Assembly (NCBI GenBank): GCA_008508345.1
Contig: QNGE01001293.1
Span: forward strand, 7,326 to 71,325
Direction: 5' to 3'
Source of the DNA: Paragonimus westermani
Lineage: Eukaryota; Platyhelminthes; Trematoda; Plagiorchiida; Troglotrematidae
Length of the DNA: 64,000 nucleotides
Positions 26,201 through 33,295 of the stretch are shown here, in pieces (positions within the stretch are counted from its first letter, which is position 1; each line of letters begins with the position of its first letter). A program made the position numbers and the translations under genes. The notes under the pieces are model-generated. The model searched no databases, had not been told where the DNA came from, and saw only the letters and a list, made by a program, of their open reading frames with translations.

Positions 26201-27364
26201 TGGGTTGACTAACTGGCAGTGGTTCTTTTTTGGCTTCATAATCATAGTATACATGTTACCGTTGTTTGACTGAGTTGGCTGTGAAGTGTAGACAACTTGT
26301 GAAGCGGATCATTGATGGCCACAAAGAACCAGCCGTCTAACAGACGCGACCCTACTCTCATTTTCGTCTGAGTTAACTGTTTGCAAGAGGTGAACATTAA
26401 TATTATTCATTTGTGCGCTTTATCGTTTAAATTTTAATAATTACTCTTTCTTTTGTCTTTGACCTCGAGTTTTTCCCTATACTTAAGCACTCGCAATACT
26501 TTTGATGGTGATATAAATTTTGAAACTGCTACGTTGTTACGTTGCGTACGACACGTGTGGAATCTTCTCTGCGTTTTACTCCAGAGGTCAGCTGGGTACC
26601 GTTAGAACTTAATACCCCGAGGTCAAATCCAGCTGATAACGACCACAAACAGCTCGGCAATGCTTCTATGATAGGAGATATCGGAAAATACATGGGATTA
26701 GATATATGGAATCAATATTATATGTCAAATCCATTCGAAAAAGTACGTTCCAAGGGAATTTTCGACCGTCAGTCGTCGAGCATAAGCAGAAAATGTCCAA
26801 ATTCAAGATGGCGGCCAAACCGGCCTTCATGTCGTCATAATCATGTTATCAAACATACTACTCATAAAAGGGGGGAGTAGGCGGCGAGTAAAGAGGAAGT
26901 CCAAACGGATGTTACAACACCTTTGTTTCTGTTCGATGACGTTTAGACCCAAAAATGCGAATTTCGCTTTTAAATAAGCAAACTAAGAAGTGCCTCGAAA
27001 TTACGACTTTTATCGTCTCAAGACAGGATCCACCATGGTTTCGATGTGTATTATAGACTTGAACTATATCATCCATGTTCTTGTCTTTCGTCAGTTATTT
27101 CTAGCAGTGCAACCTATAGTGATTATGGCAGTACTAAGCTCCCTATTTTTATGTAAGCTGAATGCCCCCTTCGCGAACTCTCGGACCAGATCTTGGCAGT
27201 GAAAATTTACTAACAAATTTCGATCGTCTTCATTTCAATTCTGTTATTCACTTCGCTTGTTTGATTTATCTGTTTCAGGTAAAGTACAGGCGCGAAATCT
27301 ATTCACTCAGGTTTTTCCAGGATTCAGTGCCAACGGTTCTACTGTCCATTTTTGCTTCTCGTAA
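14024..27364 (+). CDS. DNAJC7: DnaJ homolog subfamily C member 7 (TPR2-like HSP70/HSP90 co-chaperone), complete, 9 exons
   Basis: Cytosolic co-chaperone of the DNAJC7/TPR2 family, which binds HSP70 and HSP90 through TPR repeats and stimulates HSP70 ATPase through a J domain. Coding exons: 14024-14223, 14261-14405, 14441-14515, 14554-14672, 14720-15038, 15084-15175, 17313-17533, 21568-21714, 27279-27364; all introns are GT-AG and phases agree. They encode 467 aa, against about 494 in human DNAJC7. TPR repeats cover roughly residues 10-350 ([20 protein letters not shown] at the start; [18 protein letters not shown] in the middle). The J domain is about 361-428, from DYYKVLGV to QMYDSG, with HPD at 389-391. 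The short tail [15 protein letters not shown] resembles the family's C-terminus. The start was chosen because ATG GCC follows an acceptor by four bases and gives the usual short N-terminus. Introns 6-8 hold mobile-element remnants and a gap, but no exon is interrupted. Confidence 0.93.
14261..14405 (+). CDS. DNAJC7: DNAJC7-like exon 2
   Basis: Encodes residues 67-115, continuing the TPR array ([20 protein letters not shown]). Acceptor aaacaag at 14260; donor gtaggt at 14406; phase 0 end. Intron 2 is 35 bp (14406-14440). Confidence 0.93.
14441..14515 (+). CDS. DNAJC7: DNAJC7-like exon 3 (75-nt micro-exon)
   Basis: Twenty-five codons, phase 0 at both ends, reading [20 protein letters not shown] then PDLRF. 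Acceptor tttcattcag; donor gtacgt. Without it the protein lacks a helix present in other DNAJC7 proteins (around an FEKxxFR-type stretch). It is too short to show as a separate open frame. Intron 3 is 38 bp (14516-14553). Confidence 0.85.
14554..14672 (+). CDS. DNAJC7: DNAJC7-like exon 4
   Basis: Encodes residues 141-179 and two bases of codon 180: [20 protein letters not shown], then [20 protein letters not shown]. Acceptor tttctcacag; donor gtaagt. Intron 4 is 47 bp (14673-14719). Confidence 0.93.
14720..15038 (+). CDS. DNAJC7: DNAJC7-like exon 5
   Basis: Encodes the last base of codon 180 and residues 181-286. It holds two clear TPR units: [20 protein letters not shown], and [20 protein letters not shown] followed by [13 protein letters not shown]. 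Donor gtgcgt at 15039. Intron 5 is 45 bp (15039-15083). An alternative acceptor at 15059-15060 would add 23 nt and shift the frame, so it is not used in the model. Confidence 0.93.
15084..15175 (+). CDS. DNAJC7: DNAJC7-like exon 6
   Basis: Encodes residues 287-316 and two bases of codon 317: [20 protein letters not shown] then [10 protein letters not shown]. Acceptor cttgtttcag; donor gtaagt. The split codon becomes TGC (Cys) with exon 7. Intron 6 is 2137 bp. Confidence 0.93.
15600..16330 (+). mobile_element. CR1-like reverse transcriptase fragment in DNAJC7 intron 6
   Basis: Plus-strand translation gives [15 protein letters not shown] at about 15786-15830, an FADD form of the RT catalytic box. 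Broken downstream stretches follow that resemble the C-terminal half of CR1-type proteins ([21 protein letters not shown]). Stops are frequent. It is in the same orientation as the host gene. Confidence 0.55.
16331..17312 (+). other. Remainder of DNAJC7 intron 6
   Basis: No splice-supported exon. A 93-codon minus-strand frame (16975-17256) and a 78-codon plus-strand frame overlap here. Neither has a known motif or splice signals matching the phase of the flanking exons. Confidence 0.45.
17313..17533 (+). CDS. DNAJC7: DNAJC7-like exon 7 (last TPR and first part of J domain)
   Basis: Encodes residues 317-390 and the first base of codon 391. It reads the final TPR helix ([20 protein letters not shown]), then the start of the J domain ([32 protein letters not shown]). 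The exon ends inside the HPD motif: the G of the Asp codon is here and AT is in exon 8. Acceptor ttgtcccaaaag; donor gtacgc. Confidence 0.95.
17935..18070 (-). repeat. SINE-B-like fragment, diverged
   Basis: Shares cagccctttt, gaatcactaga/gagtcactaga, ttcgctcttgttaga and ctcatc with the copy at 52980-53050 in the same orientation. The tRNA-like head is no longer clear. It lies in DNAJC7 intron 7. Confidence 0.55.
18070..19690 (+). other. DNAJC7 intron 7, unassigned part
   Basis: No recognisable domain on either strand and no phase-compatible exon with conserved sequence. The flanking exons join without any missing J-domain residues, so no exon is expected. Confidence 0.5.
19690..19975 (+). 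mobile_element. RTE-like element, C-terminal coding fragment
   Basis: An open plus-strand frame reads [35 protein letters not shown] and [20 protein letters not shown]. This is the conserved C-terminal region of the same RTE family as the 8.9-11.6 kb copy, but much less decayed. It lies upstream of an RT palm domain, not downstream, so the element order is broken here. Confidence 0.85.
19985..20340 (+). mobile_element. RTE-like reverse transcriptase palm domain, well preserved, running into the gap
   Basis: About 115 codons without a stop: [60 protein letters not shown] and [14 protein letters not shown] (catalytic YADD at about 20307-20318). All canonical palm motifs are intact. The frame stays open to the assembly gap, making this the best-preserved copy in the window. 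Confidence 0.92.
20341..21237. other. Assembly gap (897 N)
   Basis: A run of N replaces sequence between the RT palm domain and the RTE 3'UTR. The missing part should hold the rest of this copy's C-terminal region. Long open frames across the run are artefacts of the N. Confidence 1.
21238..21450 (+). mobile_element. RTE-like 3'UTR and tail
   Basis: The block agtagttaggtcccttccc (21316-21334) and a following ttgctnnttct...ttgtgtggca stretch match 11507-11582 after the 8.9-11.6 kb copy. A short gat/ggt-rich run (gatggtgatgatgacc, about 21438-21453) may be the simple-repeat end usual for RTE elements. Confidence 0.7.
21568..21714 (+). CDS. DNAJC7: DNAJC7-like exon 8 (second part of J domain)
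   Basis: Completes the Asp of HPD, then encodes residues 392-439: [40 protein letters not shown] and YSSVGSGG. This covers helices III and IV of the J domain and the start of the linker. Acceptor catttttag; donor gtgagt at 21715. One base of codon 440 remains. Confidence 0.95.
22870..24960 (-). mobile_element. Decayed RTE-like copy in DNAJC7 intron 8
   Basis: Read on the minus strand, 23168-22875 gives [20 protein letters not shown] (compare [19 protein letters not shown]) and [12 protein letters not shown] in the place of the LTDLDYADD block. Further 5' in the element's sense, 24660-24800 resembles the endonuclease stretch at 2200-2290. The order endonuclease then RT fits one copy antisense to DNAJC7. 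Stops are frequent and the catalytic residues are lost. Confidence 0.55.
24960..27278 (+). other. Remainder of DNAJC7 intron 8
   Basis: Several acceptor-like sites precede short open frames (for example near 25507 and 26574), but none resembles the DNAJC7 C-terminus. No repeat family is recognised here. Confidence 0.45.
27279..27364 (+). CDS. DNAJC7: DNAJC7-like exon 9 (terminal)
   Basis: After acceptor gatttatctgtttcag, the two bases GT complete codon 440 (Ser). The frame then reads [20 protein letters not shown] and TVHFCFS before TAA. The pattern N-[IL]-F-x-x-[FV]-F...GFS...F-x-F matches the C-terminal tail of DNAJC7 proteins. The distance from YDSG to NLF (15 residues) is close to the human one. 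Three independent points agree: phase, acceptor quality and tail similarity. Confidence 0.8.
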
Positions 27365-28177
27365 CTAAAATCGGAGCAACAGTGTGCTTGCCATGTGTCA
27401 TATTTGTATCTGTTACAACTGACGCGGAAGTGTTTACTCGATTTCTTGATCTACTACCAACTGCTGTTCGTCTTTCTTCATTGGATTCCTCTGATCGATT
27501 ACTCTTCTGAACTGTTCTGGGAACTAGGACTTCTTTAGCTTTTAAATTCTGTTGTAGTACAGTCCTTTTTCATTTATCAGTTGAATGCACGTGCGCTTAC
27601 GCGATTTGTTTTGTTGCATCTTGTTTCAGTTTGGCCTGAATTCAAGATTTGGGTACCAACGGGTTTTCATTTTGACTGTTTATATCCGATTTTGTTCATA
27701 AATACGAATCGACTATTGTTATCTTATCTATATCACATCATGATATAGAGCTGGTCCTATGAGACAGTTTCAGTTCAAAGTGTAAACAAACGTTTTTTTT
27801 TAAGGTAACCCCAAAACATGTCCAATTTTTTGGCACAATTGTTTCGTGTGATCTTTCAAAACTCGCGATTGTTTGGTAAGATTCAGTCTGTTGGTGTGCT
27901 GACAACACCTTCGTAGTCTGTCAGAAAGTCTCGAATCTATCCTCTTGACCGAATGAACACATGTAACTCGAGGACTTGAGCGTCATATACCAAAATGCTA
28001 GCCGAAGCTCCTGGTGTATGTTATTTCGTTTTCGATTTCCTCTGTTTGCGTGCACCTTTCTACTTGCAGTAATCCATTATTTACAATCGTTTCATTTATT
28101 AACGACAGTAGATGAGAATATTTCCAGCCCAGGATGTGGATGTCGTTGATATCGTGTTGGCAGATCGATACAGTAAA
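27365..28177. other. 3' flank of DNAJC7, intergenic
   Basis: Presumed 3'UTR and intergenic sequence. No clean AATAAA was noticed close to the stop, so the polyadenylation site cannot be placed. Confidence 0.4.
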
Positions 28178-28182
28178 ACAAT

Positions 28183-28214
<32 letters not shown>

Positions 28215-28216
28215 AC
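28178..28216. repeat. (AAT)n microsatellite
   Basis: About 39 bases of AAT repeats, interrupted once by ATTAAT. Confidence 0.9.
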
Positions 28217-28654
28217 AATCAAGATGGGTCTAAAAACTAAGGAAGGCACAATGTGCTCAGAGGATCAATTTGAAGCCGGACTGTCACGTGTCCATATTTC
28301 GGAAGTTGGTTAGTTCTGCTTGATCAGAAGGCATTTGTTCCTGCTTTCACCGGTTGTGAATGGAAGGCGAATAGGGTGCATCGCATTGAGTTAATCAACT
28401 ATTCCCTGTGGTCACTTTCAATTCTCAATCGGTCATTGGCGTGATTTCGGTATTTGCGGCAGGTCACATGATATGTACTAAGTTGTTTCACACGATTTGG
28501 CTGGTCGTTTTTGGGAAGGAGTTCAATGAGTAATTTCAGATTACTATTTTTTAAGTTTTCAGTATGAGGTTGGACGACCACGGAGCAAGAGTTTTTGAAT
28601 GTATCATGTTGACTGATATTGCGTATTAGTTTTTACATCTGATGTATACAAAAC

Positions 28655-28895
28655 AATTGCGAAAAATCCAGGCCTCGGCTTGATTCAGACCAGCGACGAA
28701 AACAGCATACCTAAACTCGACAAACGCTCTACTAGCTGAGCTACGAGAACACGCCGGGAGCTCAGACATTTCAAATTTGAATCCAGTTAACCGCTCAATC
28801 CACTGTGTCTTATGGAATCTACCAATTGATCCAGCGGATCGACTGTCCAAGCAAGATCTATCAACAGTTCCCACTGGGATCCACCAACGCTATTG
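28655..28895 (-). repeat. SINE-A copy (tRNA-like head), minus orientation
   Basis: The reverse complement carries a tRNA-like A box (cgtagctcagctagtagagc) and a degraded B box (ggtctgaatc). It matches the copy at 46690-46985 on both sides of the head, including the caccaa-tgattcag/gatcc-agcggatcgactg block. The missing acceptor-stem pairing and the flanking similarity show a tRNA-derived repeat, not a tRNA gene. Confidence 0.7.
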
Positions 28896-29045
28896 ATGTG
28901 AAGTTTCAAAGCTCCCGGCGTGGCCTTGTAGTTTAGCACTTGCCGTGTTTTGGTTTCCGTCGCCGGTTCGAATCGAGCCGAAGCCCAGATTTTTCGCACT
29001 TGAGTTTCATCTAAGTCATGGAATCTACCGCACTACTTATAAATA
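28896..29045 (+). repeat. SINE-A copy, plus orientation
   Basis: Reads gtgaagtttcaaagctcccgg, then ggccttgtagtttagcacttg (A-box region), then ccggttcgaatcgag (B box). A tail follows (cactacttataa) that matches the reverse complement of the aataagtagtg ends at 40958 and 46692. It directly abuts the minus-oriented copy, giving an inverted pair. Confidence 0.7.
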
Positions 29046-31740
29046 CACAAAACATTTTTTCTTTTCAAGACTTCGGTTAAACCGCGTCAGCTACTCATGA
29101 GTATATGAAAACGTTTTGTCCAGCCCACATTCTCGGTTGGCTAACGGTGTGCAGAAATCGCTAGCCTGCTGCGTATAAGCCACGTTCCTAAGTGGCCGCT
29201 GCTCGTTTTCATAGATCGTTTTCATTTCGCGCGAACATATTCACAAAGTTCCCTCTTATTTTAGCGCTTCGGTGATTTCTTCATCTTTTGGAGGCAACTT
29301 TCGGGAGTCAGTGCTGGGATAGTTCACTTTGGCAGATGGGTAGATTGTGAACCTTCTGAGGTTATTTTCGATGCATGTGCAATGACGAATTAGCACTGCC
29401 AGATGCCAACCACAAGGGATAAATGAGAGTTTGTGATTCCCTGTAAAAAATCTCATTGAATAGGACGATATGATGAGATCGATTGAGACATTTCAATAAC
29501 TCGCCTGTGTGGTACCTCTAAAACGTGGATAGGCGACGGTCGCAAAACACGTCATGTCTCTGAGTCTGAACGTTGCCCGATGGCCTACCCGACGCTCAGG
29601 TGATTCCGACAGTTGTGTTTTGTTATTAAAGAATATTCTCAAGACTGAAATGCTGGTGGAAATATTCTCCGTCACTCTGGTTGATTGAGAAGGCGCTTGG
29701 GCGAAACTAGAACCAGGCTTAAGGGAAGTTCATCTGAGTGTAGGTTGATGGTACCACTGTGAGATTGGAATATATTACCAGATAGGAACGTGTTTACTCA
29801 TGTGCTTTAGAGAATTAATAACTATTCATTCCACCCTGTTCTACCTAACGATACTAAGTTATATTCTTCGCGTCAATTTTTTGAAGATGCTTCTCACGTG
29901 TTTCGATTCTCAAGGAAGATAACTTTTTACCTCGAGGACGAATCGACGTTTGTGCATCGCCTTTTTTGGCGTCCTCCCCTTATGTTCCGTGCAGAGAAAA
30001 CTTAATTCTATCGGCTTCAGTCAAAAGAAAGGTGCACCCGCTGTGAGCGTTAGATCATTGATGACCGTTGTTCACATTCCCGACAAATTTGTTATAATGT
30101 TATCTAACCGTTTAGAAGTAAATACCAATGCATGGAATAAAGTGGCTACCCGATTGGAAACTGCAAACTGGCAAGTCCTCCTCTTATGAATGCAGATTAG
30201 TGGTATCAGAACTCGGTTTGCTTGAAAGTTTCATCTTACCTTTTTCTTCCTTTGGTTTGGCTGATGAATCTGCTTGCTAACACTGAGTCTAAAAAACCGG
30301 CAAGCAATCATGTGGTCAGCTAAAAAACCAAGCGCTCTGCATATCAGTAAGGCGTTTCCTCATTGGTGGTTGTGACTTGGTGTTAGCGGTGTCCATCTAC
30401 TAGCCGCACCGTCATGACTACGGGCATCGCCACCACGACTGCTCCGGTGTAGATTTAGACGGCCTGACAGTATTAGGCTGACGCCTGACCTTGCCGGTCT
30501 CAGGTGGCAACGAAGGCTACAGGTGTTTAAAACTATGTTCAAACGTTTGAAAAAGTCCGCATACCGATCAGACGGACGTGATCATAAAAGCGGGGGATGC
30601 TTGCCGATTCACTGAGAAAGGTTGGCTGGTGTTGATTGTGTGGTATCGGAAACTGTCATGGACGGCGACGTGTTTCGATCGTCACTACGCATACGCACTG
30701 TGTATATACGTAGTGACGGATCATAGTGACAGCTACGGTGCTGCAGACTTTTAAGATTCACTCATTTTATACGAGGCCTTCAACGTAATGAGGGTTATCG
30801 CATGAATCCTCCCTTCGATCTTTTAATTTCTTAGCCTTAAGAATTTCGGTAGCTCTTGTTTTTCCTGTTACAAAACCGTGTATTAATCACACTGAGCACA
30901 GTCATCGCATACAACTATTGCACAGAAGAGCACAGTAAGAAGTGACTGTTACTATTGAACGACTTTGAGGTTACGCGCTGTTGCGTTGACGTATTCGTGA
31001 CGATAGTAACACTTGGAGATTCTTCGTCAGCCCGTACCTACTCAGAGTAACTTCATATAGCATCTTAAAACTATGTGGATCAACCGTGCCGAACCGCTCA
31101 GCGTCACATAATCGGATTAAAATTCCACTTTGGCGGTATGTTTTTCGCTTTCGACGCTACTGTCAAGTGTAAATCGCGTCTACACTTTATTGGCATGAAA
31201 GTTACTTATAAGTAAAAGATAACGCCAACAAAACTATATGTAACATGAAAATATCAGTGTACCGATTATGTACGAATAACACACTAGCTGACAACGTTTG
31301 GACCTATCAAAAACTTGATAGCACCGTAGAAATGATTGTTGTGGATCACTGAACAAGTAGGGACTTGCGGGGTGTGACGGAGAGATGAGTTGATGTGGGA
31401 ATAATCCTTGACTTATAATAGCTTTGCGGTGTGAAGCTGTACAAGCTTCGGAGAAAAACTCCTCCCGGTGTGACCGTGTACTGCTTAGCCCTTGTCACTG
31501 AGTCCTAGTGACGTGTTGTGTCATTCCCGTTTCAGACCTCCAATAACGCAAACACATGTAAGAGGGCCTAATAGCTTTTTGGTTTGACAGCGTTCGTGAC
31601 CAATGTCAATCTCAAACCATGGGCGGGGTAATGTGTGGGGGGTGCGAAAGAAGATCGTACAGACACCAACAGTGTCGGATGAGCTGGAGCTACCAGTCAT
31701 GTCGGGCTCACAATAAATCAAAAAAGCCGTTTATTCGGTC
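29046..31740. other. Intergenic, unassigned
   Basis: Only short frames (at most 79 codons) with no recognisable motif. The GC-richer part near 30360-30760 may be repeat-derived, but I could not match it to anything else in the window. Confidence 0.4.
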
Positions 31741-31960
31741 GTGCCTAACGTGAGGTCAACGGCGCAGTGGTCAACACGGTTGCCTCATGAAAGCTTGACC
31801 GGAGTCCAAATACCGGCCGTGGCAAGGGTATGCACTACTGATGAGCTCTAATGAGGATCAAACTCGAGTCTGGTGCTTCTTTTCGGAGGAGACTGGCTTG
31901 AAAGTCTATCTGAATGCGAATGTTGCGATAAAATATGAGTGATTTTCAACTTGAAAAGCC
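31740..31960 (+). repeat. SINE-B copy with tRNA-like head and family 3' tail
   Basis: Starts cgtgcctaacgtgaggtcaa, then ggcgcagtggtcaacacgg (A-box-like) and ggagtccaaataccgg (degraded B box). Next come gcactactgatgagctctaa and the tail gaaagtctatctgaatgcg ... atatgagtgattttcaacttg. The head matches the reverse complements of 53150-53000, 56310-56200 and 58005-57885; the tail matches the palindrome at 46291-46549. Confidence 0.75.
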
Positions 31961-32776
31961 GTTTACCTAGGTCACGTTACCGTTCGGAATGTAGGGTAAA
32001 GGGTCGTAAAAAGTCTGCGTTGGGATGTCAAATATGACGTATCGACACGGTTGTTAGTGTATACATGGATAACAATATCAGTAATATGTCCGTTTAAGAG
32101 GACACCTTCAACTTTGAGTCGTGTATGAACTGTGTATCTCCCAGAGAAGAGTGTAAAGTTGTTTCCCCCTATGTGCAGCTTGCTGATATTGGGGCGAAGC
32201 GCATGTTTTATGAGCAACCAGGTTTTCTCATTCTCACTGCCGTTTCGCACCTAAATGGGGGATTTACGTTTGTTGTGTCAGATTCCAACTAGACGAGTTG
32301 TTTTTCACCGGATTTTCGCTGTTTGCTCAGACCAACCGCTTGTTGGCCTCCCACTCGAACCGATCACAAGACGATCGTTTGATGGTTTGTGAATATTCCT
32401 TCTCTTAACTTGTTTACACACCAAATAAATCAGTTTTCAACATTAATATTAACCTAGCTCCGTTGAATAATTCCGCTGTCGTCATTGACATCAAACCGCC
32501 TATCCAGTGCTGAAAAGAGTGTGGTTTTAGACGGTAGCTGTGCGATCCTGGTCTTTCCAAACGAAAGTTCCAGATGGAAATGGATGCTCTTTTGGATTGA
32601 ACTTTCCACGTAATTTGTAACTGCTTACAGCGTGTCCACTTCTTTTTCATGGACTGCAATATTTATGATCTTGCATCTTTAAATTGTCAATGCAGAAACA
32701 GACGTTTGAGTTGCAGACACTAACACGCTTATCCCAATTACTTTTGATAACTCCCATAATTTTGATACCACCAGAT

Positions 32777-32782
32777 TTTATT
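32777..32782 (-). promoter_or_regulatory. Candidate polyadenylation signal of the M8 peptidase gene
   Basis: AATAAA on the minus strand (tttatt on the plus), about 170 nt past the TGA at 32951-32953. The hexamer is common by chance in AT-rich DNA, so this is only a candidate. Confidence 0.3.
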
Positions 32783-32950
32783 AATGATTCACTGGACGCG
32801 GCTGATTGAAAACGTGTCAAAAGTTGCGCTAGAAAGCATTGAAAATAGTGTGATGGCCAAAGACCGACCAAATGCATTTTGCCCGAAAGTGAAAGACAGC
32901 AGCTTAGGGAAAGGATAAGGATGTTAACGTGCCCCTGGAATTCCACTGAC

Positions 32951-33295
32951 TCAGATCATACAGAAGGAAAAATGCGTACACATAGTGACACAGAGTGTTA
33001 TCACAAATCGGGAAATTCCCATAAAACCCGCAGATTTCACTGGACTGCTACGCGAGCCACATTTTCCGGGTGTAATTTCTTGCTTACGAGAATATAGTGC
33101 CTTACGATACAATATCGAAGATTGCTTAAAATAAGTGTCGGTCGTTTCATTCTTGACGTTGGGAATCAAACCGTTAACCGGATACAGTCCTTGAAACGGG
33201 CTGGGATGAGTTCTTACAGGCCTGCGGGAAAATGAAGCCGGACGAACAATCAAAGGACGTGAATATTCCGGAAGGAGAGATGGGCAGTCTGTCGG
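32951..33295 (-). CDS. M8 peptidase terminal exon with GPI-type tail
   Basis: After acceptor tgtatttatttttcag, 114 codons follow in phase 0: [20 protein letters not shown] at the start, an NET glycosylation sequon in the middle, and [20 protein letters not shown] then HFSFCMI before TGA. A small, polar [10 protein letters not shown] stretch followed by a hydrophobic end is the layout of a GPI-attachment signal; a C-terminal membrane anchor is the alternative. The link to the upstream exon rests on phase, acceptor quality and cysteine context (LLCD joined to PTDC). Confidence 0.75.
   Translation of the reverse strand, partial: PTDCPSLLPEYSRPLIVRPASFSRRPVRTHPSPFQGLYPVNGLIPNVKNETTDTYFKQSSILYRKALYSRKQEITPGKCGSRSSPVKSAGFMGISRFVITLCVTMCTHFSFCMI

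Noticed and set aside
26574..26770. Another phase-compatible DNAJC7 exon candidate ([10 protein letters not shown]..., donor gtacgt)
   Set aside because: No similarity to the DNAJC7 tail, and including it would separate YDSG from NLF by far more than in orthologs.
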